Below the pieces are notes generated by a model. The model saw only the letters and a list, made by a program, of their open reading frames with translations, did no database searches and was not told the DNA's origin. A DNA stretch of 64,000 bases from Phytoseiulus persimilis (taxonomy: Eukaryota; Arthropoda; Arachnida; Mesostigmata; Phytoseiidae): positions 54,560,001 through 54,624,000 of the forward strand of contig CM075101.1 of assembly GCA_037576195.1 (NCBI GenBank). The letters are read 5' to 3'. Shown one piece after another: positions 55,110-64,000 of the stretch; positions within the stretch are counted from its first letter, which is position 1, and each line of letters opens with the position of its first letter. Made by a program: the position numbers and the translations under genes.

Positions 55110-56590
55110 CATGGTTTATTGGATCTGATTTTTTGTATTTATGAATCAACCTTTCAATTCAGGCGCGAGCATGCTCAGCGGATCCTTTCTTGTTGCGTTC
55201 CCATTCTTCGAGAAGCCGCTTAGTCTTGTTTACCAATGAATGATTCAGCTCGCTGCTTGGGCCGAGGCGAGCTGCGAGGTCTTCGTTGGTGTAGTAGAAT
55301 TCATTGCATCCGAAGATCACGTGTGCGGTTGTTTCGGGGTGAACTCCACATCGGTCGCAGAATGTGTCTGGGGCAGCTTGGAAGATGGTATTGTGACATT
55401 TTGTTGGGAGGGTTCCAGCTCTCGCTAGGGCTAGCAGGGAGGATCCTCTACTATTTTCATATATGTGGGTGGTTGTGGTGGTTAACTCTTTGTGGGCTCG
55501 CTACAGCTCGAGAGTGGACCTCTCCTCCATCCCGTCCTCCCAGGCCTTATCCTGTATGGTCTCAACTTTTTCGGATAGCTTCCGGTAGTAGACTCCAAGG
55601 AGTGCTCGGTTTTCGTGGTCGTGGTCGATCGTCAGTGCGTCACAATCGAAGTCGGTTCGGAGAAGTCTCATTCTTAGGTAGGCTTTCGTTTTGTTTTTTT
55701 GTAGCTCAACTGCATCGGGTAGCATTTTGGACTACTCGAGTCCGGCATTGAGCGGATCCTCGCGAAATACCTGAGCTTACTTTTGGCTTCCCTAGCTTCG
55801 GAGGAGCTCCCGCTCAGCTCTGATGAAAGGTATTCGTTCGCCACCTTCCATCCTGGTATACCAAGTGCCCATCGCGTTGCGTCGCGCTCGGCTTTCTCCA
55901 CTTCGGTCACTGTGTTAGTTGTCTTTACGGAAAACAGCATCTGCGTATGTGATTTTCGCGACAGCGACGCCTTTCCAGAATGTTTTGGACATTTCAAACT
56001 TGTTGAATCCCCATAGTGTCTGGGCGTGCATCTGGTGAAGGACTTTCTTCGCATCCGTCTTCCATTTCTCTTCTTGCTTGGAGAGGTAGTTGGAGTCGTC
56101 ACTCAGGGTGATCCCTAGTGAGAATTCCGTCGCGTTCCGGGTTGACGGTTGACCCTTTTTCTTGCAAAGGAAAACGGATGCTGTGGTCTCGACTGATTCC
56201 CACACATTCACTTGATGTGGCACGTTTTATTTATGAAAGGTTGAGCGTCGAGGCGGCGCGCGCTTCCAATCGCAATGAATTCACAGTTCGCTCTTACGAT
56301 ATTTAACACCTAGATATGTGTACTCTCGGCTGACAGGTAGGGCTTTGCCTTGTATCTGGAGGTCGTCGCGATCGCCAACCGAGTGGTTTGAGAACACAAC
56401 CACTGCACTTTTTAGGGGGTTGAAGGTCAATCTTCTGACCCTTCTGAATGCCGAGGTGATGATAAGAAGCTCTTGTAGATCCTTGCGGTTGTGTGAGAGT
56501 AGCACTATGTCATCCGCAAAGAACAACCCGGGTAGCACGAAGTGTTTCGGTTCCCGAGTGTTCCAAAAGTCTCCTCTCCGCCTGGCTTAA

Positions 56591-57080
56591 GGGGGTTCCC
56601 TACTTTTGTTCATGTTCCTCGTTTTAAGCCCCTGTATGACCGAGAGGGCTGAAACTTCGCTTGGCCCTCCCTCGGCCCTCGAAACGAAGACTGAAGTTGG
56701 GGCATGGCGGGCAAAAAAAGGGAGAGGGCTCTAGCCCGATCTAACGAAAAACCTTCGAATTCGAGCGGCCAACGATATTCGCATCGAGAACGGATGGAGA
56801 CGCTTTCGTTATGACTCCATATTCGGATTCCTCGTCGAAAATGCTATTGATTGCAAAAAAAAATTACTCGATTCGGCCAAGCTCTCATGTAGTTATGGCG
56901 GACACAAACCACTGAGTTAGTCCAGAATGACGTTTCTGGTTGATGGATCGTAGATATCTTCGCTCCTGGTTGAGATAATTTCATGAAATTGGGTTGTTTT
57001 ATAGCCATACGTATCCCATACATGCACATCGAGTTTGATTCGATTAGGCCTAAGGGCAGCGGAGATGAGAGCGACTGCAT
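56591..57080 (+). repeat. Left inverted arm of the TTAA element
   Basis: It is the reverse complement of about 57960-58444 with few mismatches. It starts directly after TTAA with GGGGGTTCCCTACTTTTG. Confidence 0.8.
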
Positions 57081-57959
57081 TACTTCACACTCACTGCGCT
57101 AAACGTAAAGGACATTTTTGAACCGAGAACGGACAGAGAAGCTTTCGGTTTGATTGCATGTTCGGATTCCTCATTCGAAATGCTTTAATTTCAAAAAAAG
57201 AAAGGCTCGATTCGACCAATATTTCGCGAAGATTGAAATCCGAGCTCCGAATTGCTCAGATCACATCGAGCAGCTGATGGGGCACGCCTAATCCTTGCCG
57301 CCTTTCGACCTAGCTCGATGAAATTTTCTGTGTGTGTAAAGTCCATGGATGGCTATCGCAGGTCAAAACTTCATGAATTTATCTCAACCTGGAGCGAAGA
57401 TATTCAAGCTCAACCAGCCAGGATCATCTTTCTGGACTATCTCGAAGGGTTGAACGATTCTTACTTCGCGGAATCTTGGTCGAATCAAGCTCTTCGTTTG
57501 ACTGAAATCGTAGCATTTTCAATGAGGAATCCGAATATGCAATCAGACCGAAAGCGTTTTTTCCGTTCTCGATCTGAAATCCGAGCTCCGAACCGCTCAG
57601 ATCACATCGAGCAGCTGATGGGCCACGCCTAATCTTTGCCGCCTTTCGACCTAGCTCAATGAAGTTTTCTGTGTGCGTCAAGTACATGGGTGGCTATCGC
57701 AGGTCAAAATTTCATGAGTTTATCTGAACCTGGAGCGAAGATATTCAAGCTCAACCAGCCAGAATCATCTTTCTGGACTATCTCGAAGGGTTGAGCAATT
57801 CTTACGCCGTGAAATCTTGGTCGAATCGAGCCCTTCTTTTTTCGAAATCGGAGCATTTTCAATGAGGAAGCCGAATATGCAATCAAACCGAAAGCGTCTC
57901 TGTCCGTTCTAGGCTTCAAAAATGTTGTTTACGTTCAGCACAGTGAATTCGAAGTAATG

Positions 57960-58444
57960 CGGTCGCTCTCATCTCCGCTGCCCTTAGGCCTAGTTGAATC
58001 AAACTTGGTGTGCGTGTATAGGATACGTATGGCTATCAAATTACCTAATTTCATGAAATTATCCCAACCAGGAGCGAAGATATCTGCGATCCAACAACCA
58101 GAAACGTCATTCTATATTAACTCAGTGGTTCATGTCCGCCATAACTACATGAAAGCTTGACCGAATCGGGTCATTTTTTTTAAATCGATAGCATTTTTGA
58201 CCAGGAATCCGAATATGGATTCATAACCAAAGCGTCTCCATCCGTTCTCGATGCGAATATCGTTGGCCGCTCGAATTCGGAGGTTTTTCGTTAGATCGGG
58301 CTAGAGCCCTCTCCCTTTTTTTGCCCGCCATGCCCCAACTTCAGTCTTCGTTTCGAGGGCCGAGGGACAGCCAAGCGAAGTTTCAGCCCTCTCGGTCATA
58401 CAGGGACTTAAAACGAGGAACATGAACAAAAGTAGGGAACCCCC
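57960..58444 (-). repeat. Right inverted arm of the TTAA element
   Basis: This is the partner of the left arm. It ends GTAGGGAACCCCC directly before TTAA at 58445. Confidence 0.8.
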
Positions 58445-59769
58445 TTAAAGTCCGCGCTTACTTTCAATCAGTCGTTTCTCAAACTCTGTTATGCATAGTA
58501 TGAACAGGATGCTGCTCTAGGGGCAGCCTTGTTTCACACCTCTGTGAGAGCATAGCCAGTCTGAGCTGACCTCGCTGTGAACAATTTCGACTTTGTTTTT
58601 CTCGTATATGCGTGTCAGCAGGTCGACCCAGTAAGTATGAAGATGTTATCGTCTCCACGCCTACCTGGTCTAAAGCCGTTCTGCATCTCCCCCAGGATCT
58701 GTTCATTCTCGATCCACTCTTGGATCTTTGAGGGAGATCTTGGTGAATAGTCTGTACAGGACTGGGTGATGGTGATCGGTCGGTATGTGTTCAGGTGTCC
58801 CTTTTTAGAGTTTCCTTTTTCTATGAGCGACACTCTTCCCTATGTTTCCAGTCCTCTGGTATGTCTTCGGCTCCGGAAAACATTTTGTTGAATAGTTCGG
58901 TGATTTGCCTTACACCTTCATTCTTCAGGTTTTTCAAGAGTTTCGCAGGGATTCCATCGAGGCCACACCCTGTGCGGTCTTGGATGGTACTCATCGCTCT
59001 CTTGACCTCTTCTGGGTCTGTAACGATTCCTGTGGGATCTCTGCTTCCTCGCCACGGGTCTTTCTGGTCGTTGGTCTTGCTTGCTTCCAGCAACTCAATT
59101 CCTACGCTAGTTAGGTGAGCTGTCAAGCCGTCGTCTGGAATCAGGAGACCATTTCGGTCTCCGATCCTGGTGCCAGACGGGCGTCCAGTGTCCTTACTTC
59201 GACTCAGGAACTGCCACAGCCTTTTGACTCTGTTGTTTTTGGGTGCTTCGAGGATATCCAGGCATATTTGGTGGTCACGTTGCTTTATTTCTCTCTGCAC
59301 TTCCTCGCGAACTCGCTATGATCCTGTCTTCGTCGATGGTCATGGAGTCTATCTGACTCAGCGCCGCTCCGTTCACAAGAAAGTAGTCTATCGCTGACTC
59401 CCCTCGTGAATTTGCCTTCGCATCGCTCAGTCATGTTTAGTATAGTGAGTCCGTTCTCGATGGAAAACTCCTCGAGGATCTGTCCTCTTTTGTTTGGTTT
59501 TCCATCGAGGCAGGGGATCTGCGCATTGGCGTCACAACCTATGATAATCTTATCTAGCGGCGAGCACTTTTGCTTGATGAGTGTGCTCATGGATCTGGTG
59601 AGGGTTTTGTTTTCCCTTACTGTTCCATGTTTCATATAGAAGGATATGAATATCCATCGTGGTCTGCCAATCCACGTTGCTTGTGGTTCCAGTCTTCGAC
59701 ATAGTTTTCCCTGTATAGGATAGCTACGCCACCATTCGAGTTTTTCTCAGTCGGGCCTCGCCGGTTGCT

Positions 59770-60060
59770 TTTTGTCTTTGTTTTCTCTGTTTTCCGGCTG
59801 AACCTCTCAGCCAGCCCTCAGAAGTGTCCTGGGTTCACCTTTCGGTATTGCTTGGGTAACACTCCCTATCGCCTCGCAAATCCCATTGCGAGCGGTGGGC
59901 TTGGGTCTTAAGATGGTTCAGATTTAATTCTGATACAAATTAAATCCTCTTTTTACCACATAAGAAATTTTTGTTGTCGGCCGGGGATCGAACCCGCGAT
60001 TGCTAGCTTAGCGTGGCACCTAAGGCGTTGGTTTATGCCACACGGCCAACGAGCCGAGCT
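59770..60060 (-). mobile_element. tRNA-derived SINE, second copy
   Basis: This is the same 291-bp SINE as at 36882-37172, with the 12-bp TCGCCGGTTGCT duplication at 59758-59769 and 60061-60072. It was inherited through the block duplication. Confidence 0.85.
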
Positions 60061-60198
60061 TCGCCGGTTGCTGGATACTATGTTGTATCCCTCAATGGGT
60101 GGTGCTTTCTCGTCATTCATAAGACGCGTTTCGCATACCATCATTATGTCTACGTTCATGTCGATAAGCACATCTTTTTCAAGCGCAGCCCTCTATTT

Positions 60199-60600
60199 CT
60201 ATTGTTCTGCTTCGTCATCACTTGGACCTTCCCAGGCTTCCATAGGCATGTCCACTTCCTGTCGGCTAGGTTGCTTCTTCCTCAAGCAACACACAAAGAG
60301 CACCAGGACGATGATAACTACTGTGCAAGAGAAGATGAGCATAACATTTGCTCGACTGGAAAGAGAATCATCCTTCGAGTAGTTTGTCAGGTAAATCCAT
60401 GTTCCGAAGTGCAACTTGGTGCTGTCTTCCGGGTCGACGTTGAATGCAGCAATTCCGATGTTGTACTTTTTAGTGGGCGAGAAATGGTCCACCGTATGAG
60501 ACAGCGTCTTGTCGGGTTCTTTGGAGGGTTACACAATCGCTTCTTCGGTTCCCGTCACACCTTCTCCTTCTTGCTTTACTCCAGTGGGGACATTTCCGCA
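60199..60600 (-). pseudogene. Membrane-protein ORF, second copy, frameshifted
   Basis: This is the counterpart of 37311-37712. A one-base difference near 60530 (GTGTAACC against GTAAACC) puts the N-terminal part out of frame. The remaining open part (60492-60199) keeps the membrane segment and acidic tail. Confidence 0.5.
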
Positions 60601-60783
60601 TGAAGCACTCCAGAGGGTACTGAATCCATCGAGCTTGTCACGTAAATAAGGAACAGTGTGAGAGCAACGGCCTTCTCTTCGCTTTTCTTCTGACTGATTC
60701 AGAAAAGTGAGAACCGGATCGTGAAGTTCTGAATCGTACAGAAAAGGCAACGAGAGTGATTCCAACGCACCAGAGCTTCCTCA

Positions 60784-60789
60784 TTTATA
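60784..60789 (-). promoter_or_regulatory. TATA box of module M3 promoter
   Basis: CTATAAATG on the minus strand, as in M1 and M2. Confidence 0.5.
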
Positions 60790-60892
60790 GCGGATCTGAG
60801 CTCGAGTTCTAGGAGAAAGAGAGAGAGAGAGAGATCTCGGCTCTGCAGTAATCCGAAGAATTCCAAATTGTTTCGTTCCTCTCCCACTCCTC

Positions 60893-61144
60893 TTGATTCA
60901 CCTGCGTCAGCGGCGCGGACCGACAGAAGCTAAGAGGGGCTTCTCACCGAGGGCTATCAAAGTTGAGGTTACGAACAAACAACTCGGTTTTCTCGAACCC
61001 CTTGCTGGAATGCTCCGCTCGAAATCCATCAGCCCCCCTCTGAGCTACCCTCAAGAGAACGCTCTTGTGGAGGGTTCTCTCGAGGAGGATCTATACAGCC
61101 GCCGAGCACTTCATCGTGAAAATCGTCGGACGCTCACCCATTGA
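60893..61144 (+). CDS. Divergent small ORF upstream of RRM-Tudor module (M3)
   Basis: This is the 83-codon counterpart of 38006-38245. It is 15 bp longer in one place (EGSLEEDLY against EGDLY) with the frame kept. No ATG opens it and no domain was recognised. Confidence 0.25.
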   Translation: MIHLRQRRGPTEAKRGFSPRAIKVEVTNKQLGFLEPLAGMLRSKSISPPLSYPQENALVEGSLEEDLYSRRALHRENRRTLTH

Positions 61145-61222
61145 GTGTTGACCGAATCCGGACATGAGAATCCAGATCCACTTAAGTAATGGAGAGAAGT
61201 TCATTGAAACCGCATTCTCATC

Positions 61223-63387
61223 TTTTTTTTTCCATCATGGCAGGAGGGGAAATCCCTTCGGACACCACGGGTAGAATTGGGGTTTTAACCGGGTAGTGAG
61301 GTGTGGCCTCTAAAACCCCCCCCTGTCGCCTTCAGGGGACGGGAACTCGAAATTTGTAGCTCGTTTGGTATTGCGTCCGTCACATCGGGAGCCCTTCGAC
61401 TAGCTGCGCAATGTCTGGTTCAAATCTGCGCATTCATTTCGATGGGTATCTTGTTCACGTTGGCTGTGCAGGCCTCGAGTTGCCTGCCTGTGATGCGTCG
61501 AAACGTCTTCGTATCTTTTTCCAGCTCAGTCTCCCTGCTGAGAATTTTGCTAATTGTTCTGCTTATCCGCCTCCATTCGTCCTCGCTCTGCAACATTTCC
61601 TGCATCAGGCTGGGCACATTCGCAGCACAGGCTATTGCTGTTCTCTGTACTGCTAAAGCCGGACAGTGAAGGCCGGTGTATTCGACTGTGTCTTCCTCCC
61701 CAGAGTTACAGTGAACGCACATGGGCGTCGACGACAGGTTGAATCGACTCAGATACGTGTGGAAATCGCCGTGTCCCGAAAGCACCTGAGATAGGTGATA
61801 GATGACTGTGCCGAACTTCCTTTCGCAGCATTTTCTTAGGTCAGGAACGCATCTGTGCGTCAATCGTCTTCTTGGGACATTTTCCCATCTAAACTGCCAC
61901 TCTTCAAGCGTTTTCGCCTTGATCTCCTCATCAGCCGACCCAGAGTTGTCCCCTCTTTCGAGGTCATATGGAGCGTCTCGCCGTTCGTTTTCCTGCCAGA
62001 TTTCATTTCTTTTTTCCACCAAGAGCGTCCAAGGGGTGGTTCTAGCCAGAACTAGCATCTTTGCAGTCGACACAGTGCGGTAGCACCGTGTGATTCTAAT
62101 GGCCATCGTCCTCTGCGTTCTATCAAGCAACTGTCTGCTGTATGCGAGTTCCAGCGCGTTCGGAGCCCACGTTGGCGCTGCATACAACGCAATCGAATCA
62201 GCTACCGTCACGAGTAGTCTTCTTTGTGCTTCCGATGCCCCATATGTGCGAGGGAGGATTTTTGCCATGTCCTTCGCGGCTTTCATTGCTTTTGTCGTTA
62301 CCATCGCCACATGTATCGAGCCTTTAAGGTTTGCCTGGAGGTACACTCCCAGATATCTTGCTCATTTCGTGATTTCCACCAAGTGCCCTTCTATTCGAAT
62401 TGATAGTGCGCCATCGTTTCTCCTGCCAAGAAGCACCACCGCTTCCGTTTTCTCTGGAGCCATGCGTAAGCAGTGCTCCTGGCACCATCTTCCGATTTTC
62501 CGCAGAGCAGTGTTCGCTATGTCCTCTAGCTCTCCGTGTTATTCGCCATTACTACGAGCGCCAAATCGTCCGCGTAGGCGATTGTCCGCGCTCCATCGGG
62601 CATCTTCACGCGGAGAATGTCGTCGTTCGCCGTGTTCCACAGGGTTGGCCCAAGCGTCCTCTTCCCCCGCCTTCGGGATGAGTATCAGGTTCGCCGTTTT
62701 CCACTCATATGGGAATGAGCCTTTCTGCAGTATGCCGTTCACTAGCCGTGCAAAGACACTGGGCCATCGCTTCAGGAACGCTTTTGTTGCCCCTGCTGGA
62801 ATGCCGTCAGGTCCCGGAGCTTTTCTAGACGGCATGCGGTCAGCCACTGCTGCAACTTCCTGCGCAGTTACCTTTGGGACATCAGTTCCGGCAATCTGGA
62901 GCTGCTCGCGCGCAGCTTCCATTCAATTCGGAAAGAGTTCTCCGATGGCTCTGCTTATCGTTTCCTCCGGGAGTCTGACTCGCTTTTGTTCAAGTTTTTC
63001 TCTGACAATCTTATACGGAAGACCCCAGACGTCTTCTCGGACGGACTCGCAGAGCTATCTCCTCTTGTTTCGCTTGCTGGCCGAGATCTCAAATTCGTAT
63101 TCCCTCTTTTTCCTGGTGTTTTCAGAGAGGGCTTCCGCTGCCCGTCTCGGGTCCCGGCAGATATGTTTCCTACTCCTGATGTGCAGTCTTCTGGCCTTGA
63201 CGCAACTTTCCGGAGTCTTGAGATGGTCTCCGTCCACCAATGAAATGGTTTAAGGTTCTTCCATCGTGGGTTGGTCGTTGGCGCTCCGGCGGTGCACGCC
63301 TTTATGAGAATATCCGCCACCAGTTTGTGGTCGATTCCCGCCTGCCTATCTTTTGCCTCTTTACATTCCCGGTCCATGATGGTTCAC
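61223..63387 (-). mobile_element. LINE family D copy 2, R1/I-like
   Basis: This is the counterpart of 38324-40486 with the same poly(A) end, the same 5' truncation and the same palm deletion. The deletion therefore predates the block duplication. The C-terminal open frame is 62346-61420. Confidence 0.8.
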
Positions 63388-64000
63388 TCGACCTCCGTTC
63401 CAGCTCTCTCTCGGATGCGTCCTACTCCTTCGCCAGAGAGCGTAAGCCTACGCCAACATCAAGCGCTGAGCGGAACCCGACGAGAGGCGAGCATTCAGGT
63501 GGTTACACGATGTTTTCCTGATAGGTTACCATTCAGTCGACCCCTCCAGCATTGCTACTAGACTCAGGAAAAGCACCAGGAATCTGAGTTACTTAGATCG
63601 AAAAGATCACAAGTTTACGAATGATTCCGAGGCCTCAGTATAGTGACTGCACTTCTCATGGAAACACTCCAATGCTGGTGAACCTGAGCCGGGGTTGTCG
63701 TTTGCACAGAATATCGAATGACTCGTCCTCAATCTCGGTACGGCTCCCCACAAAATTGAGTGGGCCAGAGACTGGAGGGGGCAAAGCTCCAGGAGCGGCG
63801 ATAGTCCAACGGCTTCCGGGGGAGATGCTCGATCTTGAGCCGGATCCCAGAGTTTCGCGAACGCCGTCGAGCTACGCGTTCTGAGAGAGCGGCAACGACG
63901 CATTCCTCCCGATCACGTGTTCCCTCCTTGATGTGATCTCTAGCTTATGGATGCTCATCTCCAAGCTTGACCTAGGAAGACAGCGGGCACACTTCCAGAT
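63388..64000. repeat. Module M4, 3' flank of a further RRM-Tudor copy
   Basis: This matches 40487-41098 of M2. By that alignment the Tudor exon of a fourth RRM-Tudor copy should begin about 84 bp beyond the window. Confidence 0.75.

Larger units (their letters stand above)
56591..58444. mobile_element. Long-inverted-repeat (foldback) element in a TTAA site
   Basis: TTAA flanks it on both sides (56587-56590, 58445-58448), while LINE C copy 1 has a single TTAA at the same place (about 35425). The ends are GGGGGTTCCCTAC and its complement, and the inverted arms extend roughly 480 bp. The interior (about 57080-57960) holds a direct duplication of about 345 bp starting at 57236 and 57581, related to the arms. 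No transposase ORF is present. TTAA duplication is the mark of piggyBac-type transposition, so it is probably a non-autonomous piggyBac-like element. Confidence 0.85.
55110..60198 (-). mobile_element. LINE family C copy 2, interrupted by a TTAA foldback element
   Basis: This is the same truncated LINE as at 33940-37310, with the same 3' junction and internal SINE. It is split by the insertion at 56591-58444 and has lost about 130 bp of the reverse transcriptase at about 58630. The FADD box lies at 56538-56281. None of its ORFs is intact. Confidence 0.85.
52849..64000. repeat. Segmental duplication, block 2 (runs off the window)
   Basis: This is the direct copy of 31680-41098. Offsets are 21169 bp at the left and 22901 bp at the right. 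The shift is due mainly to the TTAA element at 56591-58444, partly offset by a deletion of about 130 bp in LINE C near 58630. LINE C, the SINE and LINE D sit at identical positions in both blocks, so they predate the duplication. Confidence 0.9.

Noticed and set aside
57252..57632. 126-codon ORF inside the TTAA foldback element
   Set aside because: It lies in repeated, inverted sequence with no transposase motif. The second internal repeat does not keep the frame.
62090..63253. 387-codon plus-strand ORF and its shorter counterpart at 39190-39927
   Set aside because: It is the antisense shadow of LINE D ORF2. Its residues have no family resemblance, while the minus strand shows R1-like motifs.

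Overview
The window is a transposon-dense stretch of an invertebrate, probably arthropod-like, nuclear genome. Evidence for this is GT-AG introns of about 110-195 bp, a TATA-box promoter, poly(A) signals, and a mix of APE-type LINEs, Ty3/Gypsy and Ty1/Copia LTR elements, a piggyBac transposase, a Helitron and a tRNA-derived SINE. There are no bacterial operons, CRISPR arrays or rRNA genes. The species cannot be fixed from the sequence alone.

Left part (1-20 kb). A decayed LINE (family B, minus strand, about 280-3793) is followed by an LTR-like tract (4459-4850) and an unassigned ORF. A second LINE (family A, minus, about 5528-16886) is split by two younger insertions. One is a complete Gypsy element (6257-10446) with identical 132-bp LTRs and a GTAC target duplication. 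The other is a piggyBac transposase with an uninterrupted reading frame (11478-13223). A plus-strand acidic-repeat gene with a poly(A) signal ends at 19773.

Middle part (20-31.7 kb). A deleted second copy of LINE A carries a 7.2-kb Helitron (22188-29351) in its ORF1. The Helitron is almost entirely a 45-bp minisatellite of about 150 units. Its 5'-TC end, 3'-CTGG end, terminal hairpin and A^T insertion site can all be read, because the other LINE A copy supplies the empty site.

Right part (31.7-64 kb). A block of at least 9.4 kb is present twice in direct orientation (31680-41098 and 52849-64000). It contains tandem modules of an RRM-Tudor gene. One module gene (41183-42550, minus) is intact, with four exons, 307 codons and a TATA box. 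Two others (near 32.8-33.9 kb and 53.9-55.1 kb) lost exon 1 and part of exon 2 to a LINE (family C) and a membrane-protein ORF; one of them also has a nonsense codon. LINE C carries a SINE with a 12-bp target duplication, and in the second block also a 1.85-kb foldback element in a duplicated TTAA. An R1-like LINE (family D) separates the modules. Between the blocks lies a foldback element with 16-bp subrepeats, split by a 7.1-kb Copia element (45044-52181) with identical LTRs and an ATTAT target duplication.

The Copia element is the most unusual object. Downstream of pol it carries a sense ORF for a small secreted/single-pass membrane protein, with a candidate splice donor and acceptor that would express it. 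It also carries a 312-codon antisense ORF with one membrane segment. The RRM-Tudor family is of a type known from piRNA pathways, so a transposon-silencing role in this transposon-rich locus is an attractive but unproven inference.
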